This document shows positions 37,912-49,989 of a DNA stretch of 64,000 nucleotides, piece by piece (position 1 is the stretch's first letter; the number at the start of each line of letters is the position of its first letter). Location: contig JBANAY010000003.1 of NCBI GenBank assembly GCA_037952775.1, positions 16,058,001-16,122,000 on the forward strand. Reading direction: 5' to 3'. The notes below the pieces were generated by a model, which was not told the DNA's origin, made no database searches, and saw only the letters and a list, made by a program, of their open reading frames with translations. The stretch is from Clonostachys chloroleuca (Eukaryota; Ascomycota; Sordariomycetes; Hypocreales; Bionectriaceae). The translations under genes were made by a program, and so were the position numbers.

Positions 37912-39969
37912 TTACTCAGAGCTCAGCTCAACCTTCTCAGTGGTCGCCACCTTGGCCTTGCTGTTCTTGCGCCCGCCCATCTCCGGATCGGCAGCGTGGC
38001 TCCCCCTCCGCGCGGCCTGCACGAGCTCCGGGTTCTCCTCCTTCAGGCGGGCAAACTCTTTCTCGGCGTCCCAGGCCCAGATGCTGTCGGACGAGAAGAC
38101 GAGGTTCATCTCCTCGAGCGTGCGCTGGTTGGACTCCGGGTACAGCGCCCAGACGACGGCGATGCAGAAGACGTTGACCCCGCCAAAGATGTAGAGCGTC
38201 TTCTCGTTGAGCTTATCAAAGATGGTCGGCAGCAGCAGCACGCACCAGCCGTTGCCGATGGACCACCCGACCACTCCCCACGCGTTGCCCTTGGCGCGGA
38301 CCTGCAAGGGGAAGATCTCGGCTGGGTACAGCCAGGGCACGGTGAGCCAGGTGGCGCCGAAGACGGCCGTGTATAGGAAGACGAAGAAGGTGGCCGCCCC
38401 GCCCACGCCCGCTCGCTTTTCCGGTGCTGCGTCGATGGTGGCCCGCGCGAGCCCGCCCGCGGCGAACATGCAGACGCCCATGGCGGCGGCGCCCCAGTAG
38501 AGGGTCCAGCGGCGGCCGATGCGGTCGAGGGTGAAGACGCAGACGAGCGTGGCGAACATGTAGGTGATGTTGTTGAGCCCGCTGACCCACAGGCGGTCCT
38601 GCGAGGAGATGCCGGCGATCGTGAAGATGGTCGGGCCGTAGATGGTGATGCCGGCGATGCCCACCCACTCCTGCAGGATCTGGAGCCAGACGACGAGCTG
38701 GACGCGGCGGCCCGTGTGGAGCTTGCCGGAGCCGACGCCCCAGAACATGGCCCAGTACGACTGCTGGCTCGACGTCTCCTCCTCCATGCCGTGGATGCGC
38801 ACAATGTCCTGGACCTCGGCCTCGGCCGTCTCGCCCTCCTCGCCCTCGCTGCCCCGGAGGCGCTGGAGGATGTAGCGCGCCTCGTCGACGCGCCCGACCT
38901 TGACCAGCCAGCGGGGGGACTCGGGCATGAACCAGATGACGGTGAAGAGGGCGATCAGCGGGACGATCTGGAAGGCGATGGGGAAGCGCCAGATGAAGGA
39001 CGACTGCTGGTTGGGCATCTTGGAGGTGCCGCTGCGGGCAGGGGTTGTCGTGGGTTAGTTACATTACATTGCATGATTACCCCTCCCCTGGTGGGGGAGG
39101 AGAAAGGTCATGAGGGTGGAAGAGAACGTACAATTGCAGCCAGTAAGCGACGATGACACCGAGAATGTTGAGGGTGAACTCGATGGAGATGAAGGCGCCT
39201 CGAGACGTGTGGGCCGCTGTCTCGGTGGCCCAGACTGGGGTCACAGCATTGAGAATGCCGGTTCCAATGCCGTTCAGCACGCGAGCTGCAGGTCGGGTTA
39301 GCAACCCGAAGTTGAGGTCAGAAACAGAGGACGAGAGACGGGGAAAACGTGGGGGTTGGGGGAGTGGATGAATGACAAGTTTTCTCGTCCACCCTTTTAC
39401 ACCGTCCTTTGAGGAGGGACTGACCTGAGATCATCCAGGACGAGTTCATGGCCGCAGATTGGAGGGCCGCAGTCAGGACAGACCAGACACAAGCCATCCC
39501 AATGGTCGTAGTCCGGCCATAGCGGTCACCCAGCCAGCCGCCAAGCAGGCAACCGACCAGCGTTCCAGGGAGATAATAACATGCGTTCTTCACACCGGGA
39601 TAAGGTTAGCCCAACCCTCTTCTCATATAGACCAGGGTCGAAACCAAAGTTCGAAAATGCAACGCAACATCGGTCGCCCTGTGTGCCGAACCTGCCATGG
39701 ATAAAGCCTGCAAAACTCACGATGAAACCCTGCTTCACGGGGTCGTCAATGGCGACTATCTGGCCCTCCTCGTCCCAGTGGCCGAAGCCCATGAGCTCGA
39801 CGTAGTTGCGGGCCGTGTTGACACCGCCCATCAGACCTTGGTCGTAGCCGAAGAAGAAGATGGAGATGCCGGCCACGAAGCACACGCTGTTCAGCAGCGC
39901 CGACTTTTCGAGCCTGTGTGCCACATTCCAGCGGCCGAGGCGGCCTTTGAGAATGTCGTTGTTTGCCAT
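37912..39969 (-). CDS. MFS sugar transporter
   Basis: Plasma-membrane sugar porter, 561 aa. Exons: 39969-39721, 39587-39425, 39285-39132, 39031-37912; introns 133, 139 and 99 bp, all in frame. Motifs in order: GYDQGLMGGV (helix 1), GGWLGDRYGRTT, GIGTGILNAVTPVWATE (helix 4 and PVYxSE-like), PESPRWLVK, QILQEWVGIAGITIYGPTIF (helix 7), DRIGRRWTLYWG, PWLYPAEIFPLQVRAKGNAWG and PESNQRTLEEM. The long C-terminal tail is rich in Lys and Glu. The acceptor of intron 1 (GAAG|AAC) is chosen because it restores GFI-NACYYLPGTLVG. Substrate not predictable. All reading frames are intact, unlike the porter at 5.1 kb. Confidence 0.92.
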
Positions 39970-42919
39970 TATCTCTTCTTAGTTGCCCAATACCATGGAC
40001 TGGTTGGGACTAAAGAGGGGGCAAGAGAGTGAAAGAGTTTGACAAAGACAATTGAAAGTTTCTGCCTTCAAGTAACGTCCTAATGGGTGATGGGGGATAC
40101 CGACTCTATATAAACTCGGAGCTCCGTGTGGAGCAGTTCCCCCGGGGACTCCATCGTCATTGTCTTGAGCATGAACATCATCAGAAGCATCCCACTTATC
40201 AGTCTCTCATGAGGTGGTGCGATCGCCCAATACGGTGAGGATGCGAACGGGAACTCAGACTCTATTGGCCGGCAGATGAGGTTCGATGCGGCTGGCGCTA
40301 CGCGAAGCTAACCTTCTGCTCCTCTGTAACATCTCATGGAGGGTCCCACCGTCCCACCTCAACTGGGATGGAGAAGTGTAAGAGTCTTCCTTCAAAGTTT
40401 GTGGGACCGCGGATGGGGGAGGTCACATGGATGGAGTGATCATGTTTGCGGTCAACGATGTCATGATGGGCAGGGGAGAAATGCCTCACGTTCTTGAACC
40501 CAGCATGGCATGTTGATGGTTCATGCAGATGAACAATGGGGCAATAAGTGACACTGAGACGGCCAACTGAGAGGTGAGACCTGAAAAGAAGGGCAATTTC
40601 CAGTATCAAGGGCCCAATAACGGCACCTAGAGCCTGCAATCCTAGAGATGATTCAGTCCCGTCACTAGCACCCGCCAAAACGGGTCGTTTTCAGGTCATG
40701 AACTGTCTGTCCTCATGCCCAACATCATCCATCGTTGGCAAAAAGGTGAAGTTTGAACATGGGCCATGTCCCGGAAGTAGAAGTTTGTGGGGAAGAGGGC
40801 GGAAAATAAAATACGGCAGCCTGGAGCTTCAAGAGCCGTGATTGGAGCGCGTAAAGTAAGTTCTCCAGCTGGAGAAGAGACCTGGGGCTCCATGTTTGTA
40901 TGAAGTAAGAGGAGCAATGGCCCTACTTGTAAATCTGGCGTGTGGTTGTCAGAGTGTACTTACCCGAGGTTATCAGAGCCAGCATCTCATGCATCGTATA
41001 CCCTCCCTTCGTCCCAAACTCGCATAGCGGATGCAGCTGATAAGCGAATTGGGTAATCCGAACTTCTGAACGGGCGAGGCTGATGCAAGGGAGATCAGCA
41101 AGACAGCTCACTCGGGTTTGTGGTGATACAATGTTTCCATGGCTTCTCGCTGGACTCGGGAGTCTTTTCCGGCGCCACACAGCAGGTGACGGCGTAGAGG
41201 GATCTACAACCAGCTAACTAATCTTTGCCTACTCTTGCCCCCTTTTCTCCTCAATTCGCCCCGGGAATTGTTTGTGTGGGGTGAAGTTCCCGAAACCCGA
41301 CGACGTGGCTAGCTTACACGAGTCGTGGTTGGATGGACTCCCAAGTCGCGCCATAGCACGAGACACATGTCTTCTCACCAAGGGCCCCACGGCCGAGGCT
41401 AGGAAAATTATTCGAAGGATTGGAGATCAGCCGACGAGAAGGCGCCGAAACGAGGCTCACAGTTGTATATGACCTGCGAGTCTGGAAGTGAATACAGCTC
41501 TCACCACATTCAGTGAGTAGCACCTGCATGACCTGGGTTCAAGGAACCAAATGACCCAGCAGCATGGGCCAGCTTTGATACATTTGACGCCTTGCGGGTG
41601 ACGATTCGATCGCTTGTGGGATGAGGCTCCTCCAAGGCTGTCATGAGACGGACAAGGCTTCTCTATTGAATGGTTTGCATAGAAGACGTAGAAATTCTTG
41701 GCCCATTATCTTACGCGACGCTATGAAAGGTCTGGAATATCATATATGTAGCCAAGATATTCACGTTCATGACACTATACGCGCGAATGTTGACTTGGGG
41801 AAAGCAAGCACGTGAGCGATCACAGGCAGCCTCTTTCTCGCCAGCTTCTGATCTGCCGGCATGGCTGGAACTGCCGGCTCAGGAATCAAATCAGCAGCAG
41901 ATCGGCTGTCGATATTCGTGGCCCGGTCGACCGATGAGTTGCTCGACATGGGTTCGCGCAGGCTGCCCTAGTACGTAATTCCACGATAATGCGGCTGTCG
42001 CCTCGCCCACCGGCATTGACCTGAGGATGGCATATGTATGGAGGACTCTGTAATCAATGAATCTATCGGAATAACGCGCGGGGACCAGCCAGACCGGAGC
42101 ACACCCTGGCTCCGCGCCGCCGTCTTCCTCCGAAGGATGGCTGGCGAGGCAAAGCGAGATGAAGAAGTAGATAACCGCACGCTTGAGGTATTCAAGGAAA
42201 GACAGCCACAATTGACACTCGGCGCCATTCGCGAGTGGTAGAGCAGAGCCTTGCTCCCACACACACAAATGCGCAGACACAGCCGATCTTATGTATACTC
42301 TGCCCCAACATGAGGATATGATAAGGTTGACCAACGGGGTAACATTGACGAGCTGCTATTGCTCGACAGGCAGCTGACCTCGTGCTCTTCCTAACGGTTC
42401 CGCTGCGGGGAGAGACTAGCGAATTGATTACCCGCCACCCTCGGCCGGCCGCAGAGAGAATTGGCGGTTTTTTGGGTATTAAAATTAAGAGCGACGCTGG
42501 AAAGAAGGAGAGAAAAAAAAGAGACCTGGGAAAAAAAGCGGAGAACCGTTTGACCGTGGGACATCGCGATTTCTGCCAGCCAAAAAAGCACGTCGGGGTG
42601 CGACTCCGAGTTCCCCGTGTTATGTTCTCTGGACATCACCGAAACGCGCCCCCATAATCCCTCGAGACTGTCCCCGCTAGCGCCTTGCAGAGCACGAGGA
42701 GCATCTGGATGGTAATCGCTGCTGTCTTCGAACCCGGGCCAGGCGTGATCCCCATTTCCCGTCCCCAGCAATCAATCCGGTTGGGGCGTGAGGGGGGCCA
42801 GGGCAAGGCAAGGCAAGGGGCAGACCGGCCGGAGGCGCGGCCCCGAAAACCGCTCATCAGCTGAGTGAGAGCGCGACTGAGAAGAGAACTATCAGACGAG
42901 ACGGGCTTCTTCGTCCACG
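39970..42919. other. Long divergent intergenic region, sugar porter / Zn2Cys6 gene
   Basis: 2.95 kb with no convincing gene. TATATAAA at 40107-40114 could serve the porter. The longest open frame (42334-41891, minus) has no similarity that I recognise and an unlikely composition. Confidence 0.4.
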
Positions 42920-45879
42920 ATGGCGAGGGAGAGCGACAGCGCCCACGACATGTTGCCGTCGTCGCCAGAGCCTGAGCCGGGCCGTGACGAGCCGCATAGC
43001 AGCCCGCACGACCACGAGCTCGGGGAGCGCCCGGCGAAGAGGCACAAGGGCGCCAATGAGTCGTCTCAGACGGCTGGTGTAAGTCTTACCACTTCCGTTG
43101 CCGTTTGCATCTGCCAGAGCGCCATTCACCACACCCGTCCTGTCCTACCTGCCCTTCATGCTCTGTCCCGTCTCCCCGCTGGCTGTCCTTGCTCTGGTTG
43201 GGCTTTACCTAAGCCCGCCTTGCATCAGATTAGCCTTAACCGGCAATAACGAGTCCTTGTTGATGGCGGTCTATATCCTATCATCATTCTGCGGACCATC
43301 CATGTCCGTTCCCCTATCCTCACAAAGTACATGCTCTTCCCCCCTCGTCTTGATATCTGAACATTACCCTCTCGTTCCAACCTATGCTCGTGGTCGTCGC
43401 ATGACGGGATACGCGTTCAGACAAGGCAAGGATTTGGCTATGGTACGACTTGATGCTAATGACCGAGTCAGCCCACTCGAAGACAAGCTGCCTGCCAGGC
43501 ATGTCGTGTCCGCAAAGTCAAGTGTGACAAGAAGAGGCCATGTGCCTTGTGTCGAGCTAGCGGTGTCGTCTGCGAGTATCTCGGGGACTCGTCAGACAAG
43601 ATAACGTATGTTCAACCATCATCGTCTACTATTCTTGAGACTAACTTTCCTAGGCTCGAGTCTGCTACAAACAGCATTCTCGAGAAGCTCGATCATCTTC
43701 AGCAAGAGTTGCAGACTGTAAAACGGGCTACAGCTTCCCAACATCAGCAGGAAAACACCTTTCATGGTTCGTTACCCTAATCGTAACAACGGATTGTCAG
43801 AAATGTGTGTATTGACCAATGGATTTGGAACAAGCAGATGAGGAGGCCATGCGAGGGCGGTTCCCACGGCCATCACTCCAAGAAAGCGCTCCTCACCTTG
43901 TAGATGCTATTCGCACCCGCTCAGAGACCTCCTTTGAGCCGTCAAGGGACTTCCTACGTATCCCTCCACAACGCGCCAGCGCAGACACAATCCTCCGATG
44001 GGGGATCTGGCAGAAAAAGTACCCGCCAAACGCTCTCATTGGCGTTCTCTTTAGTGCAGATCATCGTGATCGGAATTCCACAGGCAGAACGCCAGTTCCT
44101 GACCTCATCGCCTCAGCGAGAGGGCTCGTTCATCTAAACGAGGAGCAGATTCCGTCGCTCGTTGATTGCTTTCTTACTAATGTGTACACGAAAAACCCGA
44201 TCCTGGATGTAGAGTCCCTTATCAAGCACAGCCGAAGATGTTCGGAACACGGAATGGGCTGGGGTGGTTGGTCCTGTCTTGTTCTCATGGCCTGCGCACT
44301 TGGTGCTGTTTCGAAACCATTCGATAGAGCACTACCTAATGGCCACTCTCCTACCCATGAGAGAGCGCCTCGGCAGACATCCAACACTTCAGTCGGTCTT
44401 CATTCCCAAGAGCTGCAGTTGGGCGATTCTTGCTTCACCCTCGCGTGTCGACGACTCGGATCACTCAAGTACTCACTCCTGGGCGCCCAATGTCACTTCT
44501 TCGCTGGTGTCTACCTAATGTATACTTTACGGCCCCTCGAGTCCTGGCATTATTTCTACCAAGCGTCTCTCTTCTGTCAGTTCGATCTTCGCATGACACA
44601 TGGTCTCTCCGATACCTTTGCAGAGGTCCTGGGCGCGCCGCCACCGCACACTCTTGATTCAGCAGGCCGCAAAGCCCGCCGTCTTGAGCAGAGCCTTTAC
44701 TGGTCTTGCTTCAAGTCAGAGTGCGAATTCCGCGTAGAGCTTCCCCTCCCCCAGTCCGAAATCAGCCTAGGCGAATATCCGAACCTGTTTCCTTCCCCGC
44801 CATCTCCTGTTCCCATGAATGCAGACGCCAGCACGACCGACGACGGTGGTGGGATCTTGGGCAACGGCGGTAGCCATTCTCATCTAACCCCCGAGCAATT
44901 GGAGCTCCGACAACACTCGCAGCGCCTCTGCAACGAAGAAGAGAGCTGGTACTACTACCTCACTGAGATCGCCCTCCGCCGTATTGGAAACCGCATCATC
45001 AACACCTTCTTCCACGACCCAGACCAATCCGCATGGCTCCACAACATCCGTCCCCTGCTTCGTATAGGCCAGGAGTTCGAAAGCCAGATATCCTCCTGGT
45101 CCGCCCATCTCCCCCGCGCCATGCAAACCTACGAAAGCGAGTCCGTCATCCGGGCCCCCCATCTCGACTACTCAAACGAGCGATCTAGCAGCCACGTCTC
45201 ACGCGAGCTCAGCTGGGCCATCGACAACCGCCTCCTCGAGATGCAGACCTGGCTGTACCAGCCGTTTCTCTACTACCTCTGCCACGCGGGCCAGTCACGC
45301 CGCAACAACTCCGCCTCCGCCTCAACCCCCACGAGCAACAACCCCGTCACCAGCCTCCTCAACCCGTGGTCCCCGGCCGCGAGCTCCACGCCCTCGATGG
45401 ACTACCTCGCCGCCGGGCAGCAGCATAACCAACACAACCAGCACCACCACCACCACCACCACCTGTCCGGAACGAACAACGCCGCGGCCGCCGCCCAGGC
45501 CCTCGCGCTGGACATGGACGACCTGCCCATCCTGCACTCCCTCATCCGCTCCGGCATAGACTGCTCGCTCAAGACCATTGACGTGCGCACCCGCTGGCAC
45601 CGCCACCACGGGCTCTGGTTCGACCTCCGCGCCATCATGAGCGCCTCGCTCACCCTCCTCGCCGTCGTCAAGAGCGGCAACGTGGCCTGGATCCCCGGCG
45701 GGGACGAGACGCTGTGGGGGGTCAGCACCCCGGGGGAGGGCATGGGCGTGACGGCGCCGATTGGGGGAAAGCTGGGCAAGGTGCTCGAGCAGTTTGACTT
45801 CTGGGCCGCCGAGGCGCCGGACATGCCGCGGTATCGGCAGGTGCTGGAGTCGGTTGTGAGGGAGGTGAGGGGGTCGTGA
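42920..45879 (+). CDS. Zn2Cys6 transcription factor with fungal-specific TF domain
   Basis: Nuclear regulator, 815 aa. Exons: 42920-43078, 43472-43605, 43654-43766, 43838-45879. Introns are 393, 48 and 71 bp; the third has a GTTCGT donor. The first exon encodes a charged leader with a nuclear-signal-like PAKRHK. Exon 2 encodes the zinc cluster CQACRVRKVKC then CALCRASGVVC, with canonical spacing (2-6-5-2-6). Exon 3 adds a leucine-rich coiled coil (SILEKLDHLQQELQTVK). The middle region contains typical fungal TF-domain helices (PSLVDCFLTNVYTKNPILD, LGAQCHFFAGVYLMYTLRPL, SLYWSCFKSECEFR). A seven-His run (HNQHHHHHHHLSG) lies in the late linker. The long first intron is unusual, and the true start could differ. 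Target unknown. Confidence 0.85.
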
Positions 45880-46288
45880 TAGAGTGCTCTGTTCTGGTCT
45901 TGGCCTATCGGTTGTATATATTGAAGCATGGCACATACGTTGGATGAGCGACGAAGAAAATCTGGGATGGAACTTAATGCATTTTGAATCTTGAATTATT
46001 GAGTTGATTGTAAATGATTAGGAGCATTTCTTTTCGCGGAACATGGCGCTGGGTTTACATTGTTTGGTAGGCGGGTATGTGGAATATTGCGTATACGGCT
46101 CAATGAAGTGCTTTTTCTCGACTATTTCGTGAAGCGAAGGTAACTGAGCTACTGAAGGATGCTCTCTTTCTGTATTCTTGTTTGATTAATATCGTGGTGA
46201 GGAAGTTGTTGAATAATTGGTTGTGTGGGGCATGTTGGATACTACATGTAGCAAAAAAGAAAGCCTCGGGGAACAAGTCAGATGCTAA
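45880..46288. other. Intergenic region before tRNA-Met
   Basis: 409 bp, AT-rich, no gene recognised; includes the Zn2Cys6 gene 3' end and the tRNA 5' flank. Confidence 0.5.
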
Positions 46289-46360
46289 AGCAATTTGGCG
46301 CAGTGGAAGCGCGCCGGGCTCATAACCCGGAGGTCCTACGATCGAAACGTAGAATTGCTA
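46289..46360 (+). tRNA. tRNA-Met(CAT), elongator type
   Basis: 72 nt folding as a full cloverleaf. Acceptor stem AGCAATT (46289-46295) pairs with AATTGCT (46353-46359); D stem GCGC/GCGC; anticodon stem CCGGG/CCCGG around loop CTCATAA with anticodon CAT at 46321-46323; variable loop AGGTC; T stem CTACG/CGTAG. The discriminator is A at 46360. No intron. The A-T rich acceptor end and the T loop ATCGAAA argue for the elongator over the initiator, but this is not certain. Confidence 0.9.
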
Positions 46361-46371
46361 TTCTGGCTTTC

Positions 46372-46379
46372 TTTTTTTT
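46372..46379 (+). terminator. RNA polymerase III terminator of tRNA-Met
   Basis: A run of eight T begins 12 bases after the tRNA 3' end, with a second T run about 12 bases further on. This is the usual Pol III stop signal. Confidence 0.75.
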
Positions 46380-46799
46380 GCCCTTTTTTTCTAGGCATTT
46401 GGTCTGTTACTTGACGATCTTCCATACTGATATACCATATTTCTTCATCATTTATTCTTTTTCTCGTTAGAACTGCCGGTGGAGTGAGGAAGGGGTTATT
46501 AGCACTTGGTGCACCAATCCGCCTACTTCCCCTCGGAGGCTGTACATGTAAACAAGCCTATTGGCAATGCTACGTGTGTGTGTTGGCAAGAGGCTCAGCA
46601 GTCACCTGACCATGAGTCTCAGACGCGCCCAGCCGCATGGCTGCAATGCCCCGCGCCGTATGCATACGATGGTAAAATCTTTCAGGAAACACGCCTGTCT
46701 GATAGTGAATGCGTAACTGAGAATGACTGACCTCGGAGGCAGTGGAGAGTTTGACTTTCGTCTTGTGTCGCAACTGAGCGACCTCGGTTTGCCGACAAG

Positions 46800-47870
46800 A
46801 TGTCCTGCTCGTGTGATCAGCAGCACTCGAATTCCGTGATAGCCAAATCCAAATGCTATCGCATCCAGGGGATACCAAGACCAACAACAGAAAATCAAGT
46901 AAAGACACTGATCAATGAATGTTTGTCAACTTCGCTAGATGGGCCACGAATCACTCTTGCGCCATCACGCCCCCGCTGGCTCACTTCTACTGTTGTGTTG
47001 CAAGAGGTCCTTGAGACGTTCAAAAGTCCTGTTGATGACGGCTTCATTGGCATAACGCATTGTATGGAAACGAGCTTTCGGTACTAGAGTAAGTTTTGCA
47101 GATCATGGGGATGGATGGTATCTGAGCTCATGCTGCTGCAGCATCATCGCCGTTCCAGGGTTGGGAAGCCATGTGATCGGTGGTTTCAAAGTAAAGAATG
47201 GAACAACCAATTGGGTCCGCGACTTCCTCCCAGAGGACATCCCCCAGGCTAGACTTTTGGTATATGGCTATGATAGTTCGCTGGCCGCCATCGATGCAAA
47301 ATATTCCATTGGCGACTTGGCCAAGACCTTCCTGGACTTCTTCATGGCCTTTCGCGACGATCAACTCTTCACTTAATTCCGCAGGAGAGCCCAAGCGTAA
47401 TGCAGGACGGCTATGAACTTCTCAGACAGTGTTTGGCCGATGGATGTAATCCAACACTCAGAACCATAGAAGATGATTCCCCCTTCACTCGATTAGATGG
47501 TTTATCCTATTCGGGCGCTATCTTGGCGGGAGGATGATCTCTTCCCGATGAGAAGCGTTATTTTATTGATGGTTGAAGGCGGGCTCGATATCAACAATCC
47601 AGGAAAGGGAGGGCTTGTCCACTCCACCGACTTATACAAGATGCATTCGATCCCAAGATTTCCAATCACAAAGTGGGAAGTGCTGCCAAAATTCAGGGCC
47701 TCAGCCGGCTTCTTGATCTTGGCGCTGATAGAAATATCAAAACATCGCTGGGACTGACTGCCGTACAAGTCGCCAGACAGTGCTATGACATGACAAAGAT
47801 ATTGAGGGCTGCGAAGGATACTGTGCAGAAACGTTGGCGGAACTCACCAACGTGCTCAAGAACTATGTGA
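46800..47870 (+). pseudogene. Decayed NLR-like gene (alpha/beta-hydrolase and ankyrin remnants)
   Basis: Remnant of the fungal family whose N-terminus has a short YRIQGIP domain, then an alpha/beta-hydrolase domain, often a NACHT ATPase, and ankyrin repeats. Exon 46800-47080 encodes KCYRIQGIPRPTTENQV and ends FIGITHCMETSF. An intron 47081-47141 restores frame to RIIAVPGLGSHVIGGFK, then NWVRDFLPEDIPQARLLVYGYDSS, and the frame stops at 47376. The expected nucleophile segment GHSLGG and any NACHT are missing. Directly after it come ankyrin-like pieces in different frames: GYELLRQCLADGCNPTLRT (47400-47460), MVEGGLDINNPG (about 47560-47600), and RLLDLGADRNIKTSLGLTAVQVA (about 47705-47775). This looks like an internal deletion followed by frame decay. 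Confidence 0.75.
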
Positions 47871-48287
47871 CTGTCACTAACGCAGTACAAAATCTAGCCT
47901 ATGTAGGTTTTGAATCCTCAGAAGGGTCGAAGATCTTCTATATGGTGGATCTATGAGTTAAGAAAAGTAAAAGCTTAGGTCAACCTAGCTGAACGATCTC
48001 ACCTTTGATCGAATACTCCTGGTTTATGATCGTCATCATATATTGGCTAGAATAGCCGGATTATTGTATAAATAGTGTCGTGGCCAAAATAAAGGGTAAA
48101 TGTCTCACACCATGTGTCTTCAGGCCTAATATGTACAAGAGTTGAAATAGATTAAGATGATTATTGTGTCATTTATCTTGGCTATTCTGGCCGTAGCTGG
48201 CGCGATTCGCCACCACTTTTTACAATTGGAGACCCCAGTAGTGTAAATCCCCGCCCTTCACAGCTTTCAAAAAGGCTGCTTCGCCGC
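47871..48287. other. Intergenic region after NLR relic
   Basis: 417 bp, AT-rich, ending at the stop of the next minus-strand gene. No gene is recognised. Confidence 0.45.
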
Positions 48288-49989
48288 TCAAGCCGTTTCA
48301 ACCTTGCGGCCAACCTCCATAACACTGGTCTCTTTGCTTTCCTCGAGTCCTTCTGCATTCTGAGGCCCATTCTTCCAAGGTTGGTTCTTCCAGTGCCTTG
48401 CCGGGATGCCCTCTCTGAAGAATCCATTGATTTCTTCGATGCTACGTCCAGTGACTTCTCCCACGCAAAAGTAGACGTACGCCCAGGTGATGAAGCATAG
48501 TCCCGTGTACACAAATCCAGTCTTGGGGCCCAGATTGGCAGAGTAGTACAGGTACGGAAGGGTGAAGACGGTAACCCAGACTGTGACCCAGAACGAGGCC
48601 ACGGCAACTGCATAGATCTTGTTGCGATTGCGTCCCACTGCCATTTCAGACGCCTGTTTTCTTTGATTAGCAGTCATCTACAGATAGAGGATAGCGGGAT
48701 GACATACGATGGTCCAGCCCAGAGGACCCCAGGCAAAATTGAATGCCGCGATTTCGATAATGACAAAACTGATAATCACCTTCCCAATAGTATCGCTGGG
48801 GTTGTTCCCTGGGATCCCGAGACACCCCACGACGAAGATGGAAGCGGTCATGATGCCGGTGGTGACCATCAATAACGGCCGTCGAGGGAGCCTGTTGGCC
48901 AGCAGCACGGCGGCCAAGACGACAAACACTTGGATGATGAAGACGATGAGCGTCATGAGGAAAGGGTCGCTCAGCCCGATGGCCTTGGAAAAGACGGTGC
49001 CAAAATAGTAGAACCATTGAATTCCGTTGACCTGCTGGGCGATGAGGGCTCCGGCGCTGTAAACCACCTTGCGCCGCTCCACGGGATCCGTGATTAGCTG
49101 CATCCAGCCGCCATCGGACTCCTGTTCGGCTTCTCGGTCCAGATCCGCCTGTATTGTGTCGATCAGAGGTCTGGGATCATAGTTCTTGTCCTCACGTCGG
49201 AGAAGGCGTAGCGCCTTGTCAGTCTTCTCGGACTTGCCCTTGCGGAGGAGCCATCGGGGAGACTCCGGCACCCAGTAGAGACCGACGAGGATAATTGCAG
49301 GGAAGAGGAGCTGGAAGCCGATGGGGAAGCGGTAGGCAAAAGTCGTCTCGATATTGACGACGCCGCGGTTGATGGCGGCGGCGATGATTTGAGAGACGGA
49401 GAGTGTCAGTTGCCAACACATGAGAAGGGGGCTGCGCATAGAGTCTGGCGCAATTTCCTACAAAGGGTTAACTATCGCCGAAAAGTAGCTCTAGAAATAC
49501 TGTAGGCAAAGGAAGAAAGTACGCACACCCATGTACAAAGGGGAAGTGGCTGAGAAAGCGCCAACCCCGTATCCCAAAATCGCTCGGCCGGCTGTAATCA
49601 GGGATTGACTAGACGTCGTGACAAGCTGCATAATGACGCCGATGATAATCGCCACGGTGCCAACAAAAAAAACACCCTTGCGTCCCAAGAAGTCGTTCAG
49701 GGGCGCGGCAGTAAGGGATCCCAGGAGCTCGCCGACATTGATCATGGAAGTCATGACGGCGAGATTGGATGGGGAAATCTCATACTCTCCATTGGAGTTA
49801 AGCTGGCCAAAATGGCTCACAAAAACATCTAGCGTATTGTCAGAACCAAAGTCCATCTTCAAAAGGTCAGAAGCACCTACCTAATGTCGAAACGCCGTTG
49901 AAGTACACTCCATCATATCCGTAAAGACAGGCTCCAAGGGCAGCAAAGCCACAGAAGAGCCAGACGTAGGGGTACTTGACCTTAGCCAT
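48288..49989 (-). CDS. MFS sugar transporter of the GH32 cluster
   Basis: Plasma-membrane sugar porter, 508 aa. Exons: 49989-49881, 49828-49527, 49457-48708, 48653-48288; introns 52, 69 and 54 bp. Helix 1 reads YGYDGVYFNGVSTLDVF across the first junction. Other motifs: DFLGRKGVFFVGT, GYGVGAFSATSPLYMGEIAP (helix 4, second junction), PESPRWLLRK, AQQVNGIQWFYYFGTVF (helix 7, QQxxG), NRLPRRPLL, FNFAWGPLGWTI and GRSIEEINGFF after helix 12. The acceptor at 49829 is preferred over one 24 bp from the donor, which would make an impossibly short intron. Divergent from the GH32 gene with 568 bp between start codons, so probably co-regulated, importing sucrose, a fructan fragment or fructose. Confidence 0.92.

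Noticed and set aside
38106..38804. 232-codon Ser/Arg-rich frame over the second sugar porter
   Set aside because: Shadow frame of a clear transporter.
41891..42334. 147-codon open frame on the minus strand
   Set aside because: Random composition, no motif and no neighbouring exon.
49857..49880. 24-bp intron in the GH32-cluster porter
   Set aside because: Too short to splice; the 52-bp intron with a CTGAC branch site restores the expected helix.
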